A DNA stretch of 64,000 nucleotides from Ailurus styani (lineage: Eukaryota; Chordata; Mammalia; Carnivora; Ailuridae). Where the stretch lies: assembly GCA_002007465.1 (NCBI GenBank), contig LNAC01000348.1, forward strand, positions 1,567,178-1,631,177, written 5' to 3'. The position numbers were made by a program, and so were the translations under genes. Below, one piece after another: positions 37,367-49,206 of the stretch (position 1 is its first letter; the number at the start of each line of letters is the position of its first letter). Below the pieces are notes generated by a model. The model searched no databases and was not told where the DNA came from. It saw only the letters and a list, made by a program, of their open reading frames with translations.

Positions 37367-37831
37367 CAGAAAGCTATTCGGAGTGAATACTTAGAATACG
37401 TTTCTCCTCACCTCAGCCCAGTATTAAAACAGAATTTTCTGAAAAGTGGCTGTTATTATCAGATGCCAATTGAGGTTTGGGGGGATATCATGGTGAATGG
37501 TTTGGAAAGTGCTGGTTAAACAAAGTTGACTAGGCTGCCTTACAGCAGGGTTTCTTGGTATGTCATACTGTGCTGTGACATTCCTAAAAGGGAGCTATCA
37601 AACGCAGTTTACATAAATATATATAAGCATATAAAAACATCTAAGTGATATCCTAACATATCAACAGTGCTTATTGACTTTGGGTGATCGAATTAGGGCA
37701 TTTGTTTTTTATCATTTTGTGATTTATCTGTAATAATCACCTATTGCCTTATTAGGAATTTTTTAAAGTTCATTTAAAAAATAACTTCACCTTGCCTCCT
37801 TGGGCAAGTTGAGAATTTCAAGTCCAGTGAG

Positions 37832-38029
37832 AGGCGCCTGGCTCAGTGGGTTAAGCGTCTGCCTTCGGTTCAGGTCATGATCCCAGGGTCCTAAGATCCG
37901 AACCCTGTTTCAGGCCCCTTGTTCAGCAGAGAGCTGCTTCTCCCTCTCCCTCTGCCTGCAGCTCCCTCTGCTTGTGCTCTCTCTCTACTATCTCTCTATG
38001 TGTTAAATAAATAAAACCTTAAAAAAATA
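37832..38029 (+). mobile_element. Carnivore SINE, older caniform type with a short head deletion
   Basis: Head reads ggcgcctggctcag, missing the 'gtgg' part. The body has the 'ctgcttgtgctctctctc' version. TSD aagtcca lies at 37820-37826 and 38030-38036. Confidence 0.9.
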
Positions 38030-38036
38030 AAGTCCA

Positions 38037-39590
38037 TCGAATAAACATACTTAATACTGAAAACAGAACAGATGTGACTCTTAAGATAGAAAAGGATAAA
38101 GATCAATTTAGGTAAATGCTTCGAACAGATTTAATTTCTTGGGCAATTAATTTGAGTCTAAGAAATACAACAGTTGATTGTAGGGCAAAAGTAGGAACCC
38201 TTTGCATGACGTGGTCACATTCTGACAACAAAAAGACATTTAAATGTGTCTATAAATTTCTTCTGGCATGCTTATAACTCTTTAATTGATACGTTAATAC
38301 AGCAGTTAACTTACAAATGGTTCTAGAGAAACATGTTTGTTATATCTTGAAACATAGGTGTTTGATATTCTGGAAATAAACAACAAAAATGCAACTTTTC
38401 TTGGGAGATGGTTTGGGAGAAATGCGAAGGCTCTGGGGCTCTGGCCATGACGGAGTGTTCTCTGGTGCTCACCACACGGTGGACCCAGGGCGTGCCCTCT
38501 CACATCCTTCAGCTTTAGCCCAAGCAGAAGTGTGAGAGCCTTCTTTTTGCCTATTTATAACATCATATTTTGCTTCTCGTCTTTCCTTCCTCTTCTCTTT
38601 TTCTCTTTTCTCTCTTGCTGGAGAGGGGGCAAGACAAAGCAAGGAGGCAAATTCCTTTGATTCCTGGCACTAAGATGGAATTTCCAGGGTTGTCAAATCA
38701 CAAATACTTCTTACTTAAAAGTTAAAAAAGTGTAGGTATGCCTAAGGTTCAATTGTTCTCTGGCATCATCTATTTCTACAAGTGCAAGATACAATTTTAT
38801 AATTATTGACTAAAGTTAGAAATGATAAATATCTTCTAAAACTTCCATAGATCCACACCTTCCCACTCTGACTCCCACCATTATTAATCTCTCTTTTCCA
38901 CTGAGGGAAAAGACAAATATTCAAAATTTCTCATTAAATTCTTATGTATGTCCTAACTATGTCGAGCAAATGAATGACATCTTTTTGTTGCTTTTCAAAT
39001 TATAGGATTGTGTTTTTTTGTTCTCACTGAGGTTTTCATTTCATTTTCAGATATAAATAGGTATAAATTCTCAGAAGATAAGTAATACATATTTCATTTC
39101 GTTCACTTATCATAAGCTACTTGCTTCCTCCTTTGTACTTACTGACTAAGTAATAAATGGAATATTAAAAAAATGGAGGATTGGGCCATATTTCTTCCAA
39201 TAGAAAGTCATTGCTAAAATGTGATAGTGATAAAACCTCATTGTACACAAAAATCCACTCATCGGGTTGGAGTGGGTTTTTAGTTTTGAACTTAGCAGAA
39301 GCAGTACACATAAGTTGAATATCTGAGTATTAAGATTTTAAAAGTGTAACCCAGTGTATTAACATGAGTGGAAACACAGACAATTTATCTACATCTACTT
39401 TATAATGTAAGCATGTGTTGCTTTATATCTTCAGAACAAAAAGCATTAGATATCATAACAATATTCAATGACATGCCCGTAAGTGGTTTAATATAATACA
39501 ATAATATTGAGCTAACCTTCAAATAAATAAAGGTGATAATAGAACATCAGCATGAACTAAGAAGAGCAGTTTAGGGGAAAAAAAAGACTA
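38037..39590 (-). other. GPR158: GPR158 intron, no element recognised
   Basis: Contains a mildly GC-rich patch at 38400-38520 without recognisable coding content. Confidence 0.5.
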
Positions 39591-39591
39591 T

Positions 39592-39790
39592 GGGGCGCCT
39601 AGCTGGCACAGTTGGTTAGGTGTCCGACTCTTGGTTTCAGCTTGGGCCATGATCTCATGGGTCCTGAGATGAAGTCCCACGTTGGGCTCTGAGCTCAGCA
39701 CAGAGTCTACTTGGGTTTCTCTCTCCCTGTCCCTCTGCCCCTCTCCACCATGTGCTCTCCCTCTCTAAATAAATAATCTTTAAAAAAAAA
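39592..39790 (+). mobile_element. Carnivore SINE, old variant
   Basis: Head ggggcgcctagctggcacag and 'ttaggtgtccgactcttggtttcagc' variant, with tail ctaaataaataatctttaaa. TSD of type aaaaaagactat/aaaaaagaactat. Confidence 0.9.
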
Positions 39791-39954
39791 AAAGAACTAT
39801 ATCCATTTGCCATTTCTGTGACAAAGACATTAGTCAACTTAAAAACGCTATCCTTCCTAAATCTTTCCATTATGTATGCTATCCAATTTTGCTATTTAAA
39901 TTAAACTGCAACACATCAGAGAAACAAAACAGTTATTTACTAGCTCTACAGAGC

Positions 39955-39960
39955 ACTTGC
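39955..39960 (-). promoter_or_regulatory. GPR158: Non-canonical GC 5' splice site (AG|GCAAGT)
   Basis: Only a donor at this position joins in frame to the exon at 33685 (HTI-R-FVLASR). The intron begins GC and ends AG at 33686-33687. All other donor positions match the U1 consensus, which is typical of genuine GC-AG introns. Confidence 0.85.
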
Positions 39961-40099
39961 CTGATTGTATGGAATATAGCAGAGATAATGAGCTCATTGT
40001 GAACTGCAACAGCCATATAGCGTGGCTCATGAAATGCTGATGGCACTGTCCGCACTGCATAGCAGAGATAAACACCCCACAAGAGGAATAAAAATTCAG
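39961..40099 (-). CDS. GPR158: GPR158 exon: TM5, ICL3 and start of TM6
   Basis: 139-nt internal exon. It completes an Ala codon split with the exon at 54674 (G|CT) and ends on the first two bases of an Arg codon. It encodes TM5 (AEFLFLLWGVYLCYAV), intracellular loop 3 (RTVPSAFHEPRYMAVAVHNE) and the first part of TM6 (LIISAIFHTI). The donor is AG|GCAAGT, a GC donor with an otherwise optimal consensus. The next GT is three bases downstream (GT of gcaaGT) and would break the frame with the next exon. The acceptor cag at 40100-40102 follows a long T/C tract at about 40103-40140. The length is not a multiple of three, so skipping would shift the frame and remove TM5-TM6. Confidence 0.96.
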
Positions 40100-40111
40100 C
40101 TGTGAGAAGGA

Positions 40112-40138
40112 CAAAAAAAAAAGAAAAGAAAAGAAAAG
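40112..40138 (-). repeat. GPR158: A/G microsatellite forming a splice-acceptor polypyrimidine tract
   Basis: Plus strand A10 then repeated gaaaa units. In the transcript this is U/C-rich and ends about ten bases before the acceptor AG at 40100-40101. Confidence 0.9.
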
Positions 40139-40344
40139 CAATTTCCATTAGTTTTATAGGTAAATAAAAATGTAAAATTTAAGTTCTTCAGCATGCATTT
40201 TGTGTCTGTTATAGAAACCTAAGTTCGGTTAGAAATAGATGCATACAAAATTCCATTTACATATGAATACATATGACCTATATTTATTTTAAGATTTTAT
40301 TCAGTGTAACAGAAGATTTTACAAAGGTATGGTTTGGCTTTTGT

Positions 40345-40383
40345 TCTTTTTCTTTCTTTTTTCTTTTCTTTCTTTTTTTTTTA
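40345..40383. repeat. Pyrimidine-rich (T/C) low-complexity tract
   Basis: Interrupted tttc runs on plus strand; intronic. Confidence 0.8.
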
Positions 40384-40784
40384 AACAGTGGTTGGTGCCT
40401 CAGATTTTTCTTTTGCTAATACCTGGCTTTTTCCTAAAACAAATGTAAAATGATATTCCACATCCCCAACCTAAGTTTAAGACAATCATAGAGCATCTGG
40501 GTCATAACAAAGTCATCAAGGCAACAAAGACTTATAATGCGATTATATGCAGCTTCTAGAAATTTAAACTTTTACTGCATTGAATCTGGTTCCACAACAT
40601 AAAGATATCCATTGCCAGAATGTGAGAAAATAGGTTGTTAAACATTCAGTGGCATATTTTATAAATGAACCATTATTTCTTCACACATGACAGAAATCAT
40701 ATCTTTTGTGGGTGGAGTGCTGAAGGCTTCGTAAAATTCACAATCACCTTGTTTGTAGGGCTCAAATCAGAAGAGACAAGCATA

Positions 40785-41045
40785 GTAGAGCAGTTAAGCA
40801 TAAGAGCTTCAGAATCACACTAGAACTGACTGAAAATTCTGGTTCTATCTCTAATTAACTTTGCATAATCTGAGCCAACTTAACCTTTCTGGCCACAGTT
40901 ACCTTATCTGGAAAATGAGAATAACAAAAGTACATATTTCATGAGATTATGTGCTAATGAAATCAAATAATGAATATAAAGCACTTAATGTAGTTTCTGA
41001 CGTAGTAGATATTAAATAAAGGAATAAATAAAAACATATGTTAAA
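40785..41045 (+). mobile_element. Ancient MIR SINE
   Basis: In order: 'gcataagagcttcagaatcac', 'ggttctatctctaatta', 'cacagttaccttatctggaaaatgagaataa', 'aaagcacttaatgtagt' and 'gtagatattaaataaa'. This follows a near full-length MIR. Confidence 0.75.
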
Positions 41046-42450
41046 TAGTTCTTATGTTTGAACATCTCATTTGACTTTTTTTTTTCAAACTGAACATCAC
41101 TATTTTAATTCATCCTGACCATTAACTGTTCAATCCATTTTCTGTCTTAGCGTCATGACCTCATTGGAAGATAGTAGCTAAAGAAGATAATATCTAATTA
41201 ATCAGAATAAAGAAGAAAGCTCTCATTTGGAGAAAACCTTTCATCAAATGCATCACCTTGAGGTAACGTACTTACTTATCTATTGAAACACTGACTTCCA
41301 TTTCCATGTGCCAAGTTGTTTACCTGCCAACCACTCAGGATATTTCTGTCAGTATTTAAACAATAGGTAGTGCCCTAATTACTGAAAATCCCTTAAGTAA
41401 ACACATCTTTCAAGAGTTACTCTAAAACCCTGATGTGGTCAGAAGCCAAATAAAAAATAAGCCACACTCAAAGATCTCCATGAGATTCATTCAGTCCCAA
41501 TTATTCAGTATGTTGGTCATTGGCCATGTACTGTAAGTGTTCTTCATGTAGAACTTTCCTTCCTAACTCTTGCATTTCTGTCCATGGTACTACTATTGGC
41601 TCTTTACCAGGTTTGAAATCTCAGCGCCACCTTTCACTGGTACATTTCTACTTTGAGCTGTTTTTCACACATATCAGTCCTCTCAGTGCCCACAATGACT
41701 ACCCTTTAAGCACCTATCATATCACTTATTATTTGTTGCAATTATTTTTCAACTGCCCCATCTAAACCTGGCTTTACCCTGGGTTCATTCATTCTTCATT
41801 TACTGAAACTCCTCTTTAATCACATCGGCATTTGTCCAAATCCCTGGTACTCCATTTGGATTAGCTGATTCACATTGCCATTATAGGATTCACTCATACT
41901 CATTTAGGACCCAGGAAATAATTCTTGCCCCCAGAAGGAAGATTGTAAAGGATTCAAGCCTGGGCAGACATGTCCTCACTTTTAAGACTTTCTTGCCTCC
42001 CGGGTTTCATGTTACCTGCCCACTTTACTTGGCCTTATTTTTTTGCGGTTGTATATTTTTCTTAGCCCCTGATTTGTCTAGTTGCAGACCCTCAGGCCAG
42101 GGTTTTGTGAGGTATTGCGTGCATCTTCATTCAGAAATCAGTAGTGGCTTACTATTATTTTACAAATGCTTGGTCCTGGCACTCCTTGCCTCCTATGACT
42201 TCATGTTATATGTCCAGCATGATCTTCCAATGCTCTCCAACATGAACTCTAAGCTGACCTAGGCAGACTCATCCTCTGAACACTTCAAAGATTCTTCCTG
42301 CTTCTGAGTCTTTGTTCATGCTATTGCTCCCACAACAAATCTCTCACCCACATTTCCAAATCCTACCCAGTTTTTCAGTGTTTAATTCAGGTCCTACCTC
42401 CATCACAAGGCCACATGAATTGATTTCACTTTGCATTGAATTTTCCTTCC
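41046..42450 (-). other. GPR158: GPR158 intron with LINE2-like fragments
   Basis: C/T-rich blocks at about 41500-41760 and 42230-42480 ('ttcttcctgcttctgagtctttg', 'ggtcctacctccatcacaaggcc') resemble L2 3' regions. Family call is tentative. Confidence 0.35.
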
Positions 42451-42599
42451 TCTAATACCTTATGGTTTTTAACTATTGATATTATACAATGCCGAGAATA
42501 ATGCCACACAATATATAACTGAGAAAAAATTGTTTGTGGAATCTTGGTAATCACTCTATTCCTTAACCTCAACTAATTATGACCTTCATGGCAAGAAGT

Positions 42600-42720
42600 G
42601 AGTTTTTATCTATATATTTATTTATTTATTTACTCATTTACTTTTTTTATTCAAGTATAATTAACATTCAGTGTTTTTTCATTTCAGGTGTACAATATAA
42701 TGATTCGACAAGGAATTGAG
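42600..42720 (-). mobile_element. L1 3' terminal fragment
   Basis: 'ttattcaagtataattaacattcagtg', 'caggtgtacaatataatgattcgacaa' is the complement of a carnivore L1 3' end, preceded by a TTTA-rich run. Truncated to about 100 bases. Confidence 0.7.
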
Positions 42721-43805
42721 TCTTTTCAATTATTTTTTCTGCCTCTGCCTACTTAGATAGCTCAACAGTACTGAGTATACATAGGTAAGATTCAATAAAT
42801 ATGTGTTGAATCGGAAAAATCTAAGTGACATCAGTTTCAAGTTATTAAAGATGTAGACTTTCTGTTACTTTGCCATTCCATCTAACACTGCAGGCCTATA
42901 CATGATATAAAAGTTATACTGGCATTATTATTAATAATGGCAACTGCTGTTTACTGATGGGCCTGTAAGGGTATGGTGATGTGTTTGGCACTTAAGAATA
43001 GTGAAAACAAAAATATTATTAAATGACACCAGCACAAATATATGCTGAAATTGAAGGATTCACATGTAACTGACACTGTCTCCTTTTAAAGACACTATTC
43101 CCTGCCACTTATTATAGTGTTTTTATATAATGTTATCCTGAAGATTGCAAAAAAAAAAAAGAGGAAAAAAGCTAGGTTAATTAGGGTGCTACAATGTAGA
43201 ATTATATTTAAAAATAAGAGACAAAATAAGATTCCTCCTAATAGCTAAGCTTAACATTAAAATAATTTCATTAGCAATATCAAACAATATGCTCTAGCTG
43301 AAAAATAATTTATTATTCAAAGCACCAATTAAACTAAATGTGATATATGAAAGTTGTGCTTGGGAAAAAAAATCAGTTTCATATAGTTAACTTCAAACTA
43401 ACATCACAATTAGGAAACAAAATATGCAGATGTTACCAAATTTTGTAGTGTTATTACGTGGGAGTTGAAATATGTGTTGTGCTTCTGCTTTAGAAAATAA
43501 TTTCTGCTGTTAAATGATTTTGATGGGAGGCATGAGTATAGTTAAAAAGGGAATTGCATTTATATTTAAAGATCCAAATAGGGCTTTCAGAAAACTGAGA
43601 TATTTTACTTTTAATCTATAAGTTTGAAAGTTAACTACCATAGCCTTTTAAAAATTAATAGACCATAATGAAAGTGATTTCACGTCACCTTTCCAAAGGG
43701 CTGGGTCAAGCAAAGAAGTGAGAATTTGTATCAGTTCTTGGACACTGAAGATGCCTCAGCTCTGTGATCTTAGAACACCCATAAAAGCTGAGAGAAAAAT
43801 GATTT
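42721..43805 (-). other. GPR158: GPR158 intron, no element recognised
   Basis: AT-rich; nothing supported. Confidence 0.5.
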
Positions 43806-43821
43806 CAAAGTACAAATGTCT

Positions 43822-43902
43822 NNNNNNNNNNNNNNNNNNNNNNNNNNNNNNNNNNNNNNNNNNNNNNNNNNNNNNNNNNNNNNNNNNNNNNNNNNNNNNN
43901 NN
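43822..43902. other. Assembly gap (81 N)
   Basis: Unresolved bases starting directly after a TSD and ending inside a SINE. In the SINE at 19010 the matching segment is 82 bases, so the N count is close to the real missing length. Confidence 0.98.
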
Positions 43903-44055
43903 TCGGGCTCTCTGCTCAGCAGGGAGCCTGCTTCCTCCTCTCTCCTCTCTCTCTGCCTGCCTCTCTGCCTACTTGTAATCTCTCTCTCTGTGTCAAATGA
44001 ATAAATAAAATCTTTAAAAAAAAAAAAACAAAAAACAAAAAAAACAAAAAAAAAA
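43822..44055 (+). mobile_element. Carnivore SINE, head unresolved
   Basis: The visible part starts tcgggctctctgctcagcag and runs to a long A-rich tail broken by single C residues. The 16-bp TSD caaagtacaaatgtct lies at 43806-43821 and 44056-44071. The first 81 bases are N. Confidence 0.93.
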
Positions 44056-44071
44056 CAAAGTACAAATGTCT

Positions 44072-47000
44072 CTCAAGATGTGGTCCCCTGCCTTGCCATG
44101 TAGCAAAGGCATTTTTTCTTAATAACATTTTGCACTTCTCAGGCCCTTTAAAAAATTTTTTATGTGGCATAAATAAATACACAGATGAAGCATTTAGATT
44201 TCATTTCTTTTAATGTCTTCTATTTTTCTCTAAGTCCTTCAAATGCGACGTTTACTATTTTTATGCTAATAAAATGGAAGGTGGCGTAGAAGTGATCATG
44301 AAGTATTACATCAAACAACTTAAATAACCCTTGGGAGTAGCTCAAGTTCCAGTGTTCCACGGTTCAACTGGCATACAGAAGCCTTGATATTTTGGAGGCT
44401 TAGTTGCCTTTTCTTTGGCTAAAATTAGAACAGTTATGAGAGTTCTAAAGCTTACAACAATGAGAATGATACTTTTGATAGAATTTTAAAGCTAAAAGTG
44501 ACTTTATTAGACCATGTAGTCTGGGAATACTTTTTTGAGTGTGTATATGGTGGCTGGTGAATTGCTGTTACTCTATTCGCCTGAAGTCAATTTGTTCAGC
44601 GTTGGGATAGTGAGTGATGGAGAAGGTGGAGGCTGCAGTGGGTTTCACAAGCAGGACAGTGGAGACAGGAATGTCTGTCTGTCTCTCCTCAGCTTCTGGA
44701 AGCAGTGAGCCAAGGGACAGACAGTGTTGGGCTACAGAACATGCCTGTGGAGAACCTTGTACCGCTGTTGCTCTCACAGGTTCACAGCAGAGCAGAGAGA
44801 GCCTGGAGCACAGGGTTCCTTAGTTCCCGACCAGTGTTCTTGAAATTACATCCTTGGCCTGAGGGTTTCTTTTGCTCTATTGCTAACAGGCAGACACAAA
44901 ACCCGGGGAAATATTGTTTTAATCCTACCGGAGAAAACAAGTATTTTTCCAAGCAGTAATTGTTTGTATTTTAAACAATTAACATGCTAATCATAAATAG
45001 CTAGTAATTCCATTTGGACTGACTTTTTGTCCCCTCAATCTGACTTGGTAGCAAACATCTGTTGAATGTGTCAGGCACTGTGCTAAATGCATTTTGTACA
45101 TTATCTACATGCATGAAGGCTTTATTGTAGGCTGGGGCAAAATTCTGAATGCCCCAATTTCAAGCATGTGTCAGAGATCCTGCGTAGTAATACCAAGAAA
45201 TACTGTTGTTAATCATCCTAAATGTGTAGGTCACACAGTGACTCGATGATTCTATTCTGGTCCCCACTCACTGCAATGGAGCTCTCTGAGGCAAGAACTG
45301 CCATGACTGATCACACATTTGCATGTTGGCTTTTCTTTATTGCTTCCTTTCACACATTTCTAGAACTTGGATCAAGTTTTTCACAATATCCACTGCATCT
45401 TGAGAGGGAAAGTTAGAGTAGGTACACTTTCTTCCCTATGTCCTTGGCATGGGTACTTAAGATTTTTTAGAGTTTGATATGGGGTGGCAGAAATTTAGTG
45501 AAATTCAGATACTTCACAGCTTATGGACACACATTCAAGATCATGAACGTAAGAAGAGCTCACAAAGACAAGATTGGGGACCTCTCAGGGCGCAGGGTCA
45601 GTGTCAGGGCAAGTTTTGTCTTCTAGTAATATCCTTTTGTTTCCCTCTCCTGGTCATTGGCCTGTACATTGTTTGAGGAAGGAGCTGAAACTGGGATTAC
45701 TTGTTACCATTTAAAAAATACATTTAAAATCATCAATCTTTTTTAAAAGACTGACAGCACTGACAATTATTTGCTTTTGCTTGGGTTACCTTTCTAGATT
45801 TACACATACTTTTTGAAGGACTAGCTTGAGTGGTTTAGGATGGTTATAGTGGGGGGTTATATTTCTGTTTGTTTATATTCTACCATTGGGGAAAATTATT
45901 TTACTTCTTTGAGATGTAGTTCTTTGTATGACATTAAAGGGCAAAGAGAGAATAAAATAATTTATTTTATACTGTAATTTTATACTTACAGTATTATTTT
46001 CTCTTTTAGAAGTTAAAAAAATTAATTTCCTTGTTTGATTTCCAGCTTATAAAATCTTTGAGACAATTTTGCTGAGTAAGGCTTAGCTCAGGACACTGCT
46101 TGACCATTGAGTGGCAGATTCACATGGTCATTACAAATCTGCCTTTTTCCTGGCCAAGTGATCTCTTTCTTATTTAATTTATCCCAGAGTTTTGACTACT
46201 TTGGGGAATGGGTCTCAGTGAGTAGAAACTGAAAACCCACTCACTTTTCTACTCCTAAGTAATCTAATCTCAGAGGAAATGGTAGCACCAGCCTCTACAA
46301 TTACTGAGGAATTGGAATGGGTGGAGCTGTAAGAACACACCGAGACCTGCAGTCCATACAGACTAACAGCTTGTTGTTTAAACTATGACAGTTGTTTTAA
46401 TACAAGGAAAATATCTGCCAAAATCTTCTGGATAACTGAGCTAATCTGTAGGCTATTTTTCTTCAAGCAACAAAAGATGGCTTTTTTGTTTTCACTCCTT
46501 AATATTTTTCACTCCTTAATGTCCCCCTTTAAAGTTCCAGGGTTCCACCAGGGAGCTGAAACTTGCAGAAGAAACTGTGACGGCCACAGATAATCTTAAG
46601 TTACTCTGACTCCATGTCCTTCGGGAGCTGTCCCTAAGTAATCCCCAGCCCTATCACAAAATTTAACTTCCAAAAGGAAAAGTGCCATTGTAAGGATAAA
46701 ATTAAGATACAAAATAATTTGTCTTTCAGCCCTGTAGCATCATATCAATAAATACTCCCCAAAGATGCAAAATATTTTTCAGAAGAGGTGCTATATAAAT
46801 AAATATGAAAATAACTCCCACTTCACTCTTTCTAAAAACACTCAAGCAGGACCTTCCAAAAGTATGTGCGAGTTTCTAGCAATGTAGCCCAAGTCAAGGC
46901 AAATAAACTGTCTATGTGGTCAGGTTTGTTTTATCCTTTGATTGAAATGAAAAATACTTTTTTAAAAGTGGTAACAAGTTATGCAGTGTGGATTAAGATG

Positions 47001-47158
47001 TACAGTACAACAGAATAAAAGAAGATGTATAAAATGAAGCTACATCATGAACATTAATCGAAGTCAGATGAAGAGGAAGTCTAATCTATTTTCCCTCTTA
47101 CTCATTAAATGGTACTTATATCACATTTCACCTGTCATAAGATAGCCTAATCTTCTAG
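44072..47158 (-). other. GPR158: GPR158 intron, no clear element
   Basis: A MIR-like remnant may lie near 45050-45130 ('gtcaggcactgtgctaaatgc'). Open frames at 44568-44959 on both strands are not recognisable. Confidence 0.4.
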
Positions 47159-47173
47159 GGTAATTAAGTATTT

Positions 47174-47353
47174 TTTTTAAAGATTTTATTAATTTATTTG
47201 ACAGAGAGAGAGATCACAAGTAGGCAGAGAGAGAGGAGGAAGCAGGCTCCCCACTGAGCAGGGAGCCCGATGTGGGCCTCGATCCTAGGACCCTGAGATC
47301 ATGACCTGAGCCAAAGGCAGAGCCTTTAACCCACTGAGCCACCCAGGCACCCA
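47174..47353 (-). mobile_element. Carnivore SINE, young
   Basis: Antisense copy. The 15-bp TSD ggtaattaagtattt lies at 47159-47173 and 47354-47368. Head gactgagcc type with 'cccactgagccacccagg'. Confidence 0.95.
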
Positions 47354-47368
47354 GGTAATTAAGTATTT

Positions 47369-48690
47369 AAATCCTTAGAAACAATTGCTATTTTAGAATT
47401 TTCCTATATAGCTTAGTAAGACAGTTATTGTAGTCTTCTTGCTTCCTTCTAAACAGGAGCTTATGACTAATTATTGTCTTGTATGTTTAAAATACTATAC
47501 CAGGAAGGAAGAGAGCAAAGAAGAGCATGATGATGAAGAAGAAAGCAAAGATTATGTTTTCTGCAGTGAACACATTCCATGTGAAATTCACGTCAGTGAA
47601 TCAGAACTTTTGAATAGTGGGGGAATCAATATTGGGATTACCTTAAAAACAAAATATTTAAAAATTCCCACATGGAATGTGAACCCAAGCTTATCATACA
47701 TGTTTGATTATTGCTAGATTTTTCTCTATGTCTTTCTGTCAAAGTTGGTGAATAAAATATATAACAAGGAATGTCAAGCTCTAAGAAGTTCCCCAAACCA
47801 CAAGATACTTCATGCACCGGACTGTTCACAACTATGAAGACATGGGAAATTTACAAAAAAGTTTTAGTTTATAGAAGAGTCCCTGTCAGGGAATAACAGG
47901 GCATAACAGTGATACAGAAAGGTACAGAGAATAAGAGAAGGTAAATAGAAACCTGGATAGAACTTTTTGTACATATTCTTGTGCTCGGTTAAGGAAGGCA
48001 GGCAAAATTGCTTTATTCTCAATTATGTCCCTTTTAAATCACATTAGATTATCAACACCTAACTTCTAGAAGTAATCAAGGAAACATTTCTGTGCTTGCC
48101 TAGATCTGAGCCAAAGTCTGATTGCAGAGATTGAGCTGTGGAATGAAAGTCCCCCATGTTCTTGACATTACCATCTATTAGTCACCCTTTTGCCGCCTTG
48201 TTTCTTGTAGGTAAGGTAAGAATCTGCTCACTTATTCCAACTTCTCTTGGTCACTGGTACTGTTTCACTATCATCAGTCTATGTTCTGATTGTGTAGTCA
48301 GAATCTGACTGCTAACCAACTAAAGAATGAACTCCATTGTATCACCCTACTAAATTTATGTATTCCCAACTTGGAAGCCCCATATTGGAGGACTCTGCTG
48401 TAAGTGCTAAATCCAGGTAGTCTTCCTTATGCTCGGGGTGACATCATGAAGGTAATTCAGGCATGAGAAGTTAATTCTACTCATTTATCAATTTCTACCA
48501 ACAAATTAGGATACTCTGAGGGTAATAGAGTTTTAACATTTTGGCTGTGAAAAATTTTATTGCTATTGTGTAAAATCCTGAACATGCACAACTGACTATC
48601 AACTTCGTAAAAGTGCTAGGGGCTGCCAATTTAGTTTCTTTAACTTGCTCAAAAATATCTCCCCAAGTCTGAATATACATTTCACCATTA
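47369..48690 (-). other. GPR158: GPR158 intron, no element recognised
   Basis: The open frame 47439-47717 (Glu/Lys-rich) has no domain or splice support. Confidence 0.45.
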
Positions 48691-48704
48691 AAATGAATGT
48701 GGGA

Positions 48705-49192
48705 CCACATTAGCCAAACTATGGAAAGAACCTAGATGTCCATCAACAGATGAATGGATAAAGAAGATGTGGTATATATATACAATGGAATACTATGCAG
48801 CTATCAAAAGAAACGAAATCTTGCCATTCGCAACGACATGGATGGAACTGGAGGGTATTATGCTGAGCGAAATAAGTCAATCAGAGAAAGACAATTATCA
48901 TATGATCTCTCTGATATGAGGAACTTGAGGGGCAGGGTGGGGGGTTGTGGGGGGTAGGGAGGGAAAAATAATGAAACAAGATGGGATGGGGAAGGAGACA
49001 AACCATAAGAGACTTCTAATCTCATAAAACAAACTGAGGGTTACTGGGGGGTGGGAGGGTAGGGATAGGGTGGATGGGTTATGGACATTGGGGAGGGTTT
49101 GTGCTTTGGTGAATGCTGTGAATGATGTAAGCCTGATGATTCACAGACCTGTACCCCTTGGGCAAATAATAAAAATAAAATTAAAAAAAAAA
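48705..49192 (+). mobile_element. Young 5'-truncated carnivore L1 3' end with perfect TSD
   Basis: Last part of ORF2 ('agccaaactatggaaagaac', 'gatgaatggataaagaagatg', 'acaatggaatactatgcagc'), the G-rich 3' UTR tract (48930-49080), 'cacagacctgtaccccttggg' and A tail. TSD aaatgaatgtggga lies at 48691-48704 and 49193-49206. Truncated to 488 bases and antisense to GPR158. No coding capacity left. Confidence 0.93.
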
Positions 49193-49206
49193 AAATGAAT
49201 GTGGGA

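Noticed and set aside
47439..47717. Intronic Glu/Lys-rich open frame as an alternative GPR158 exon
   Set aside because: It lies on the opposite strand to GPR158 and has no splice-site context.
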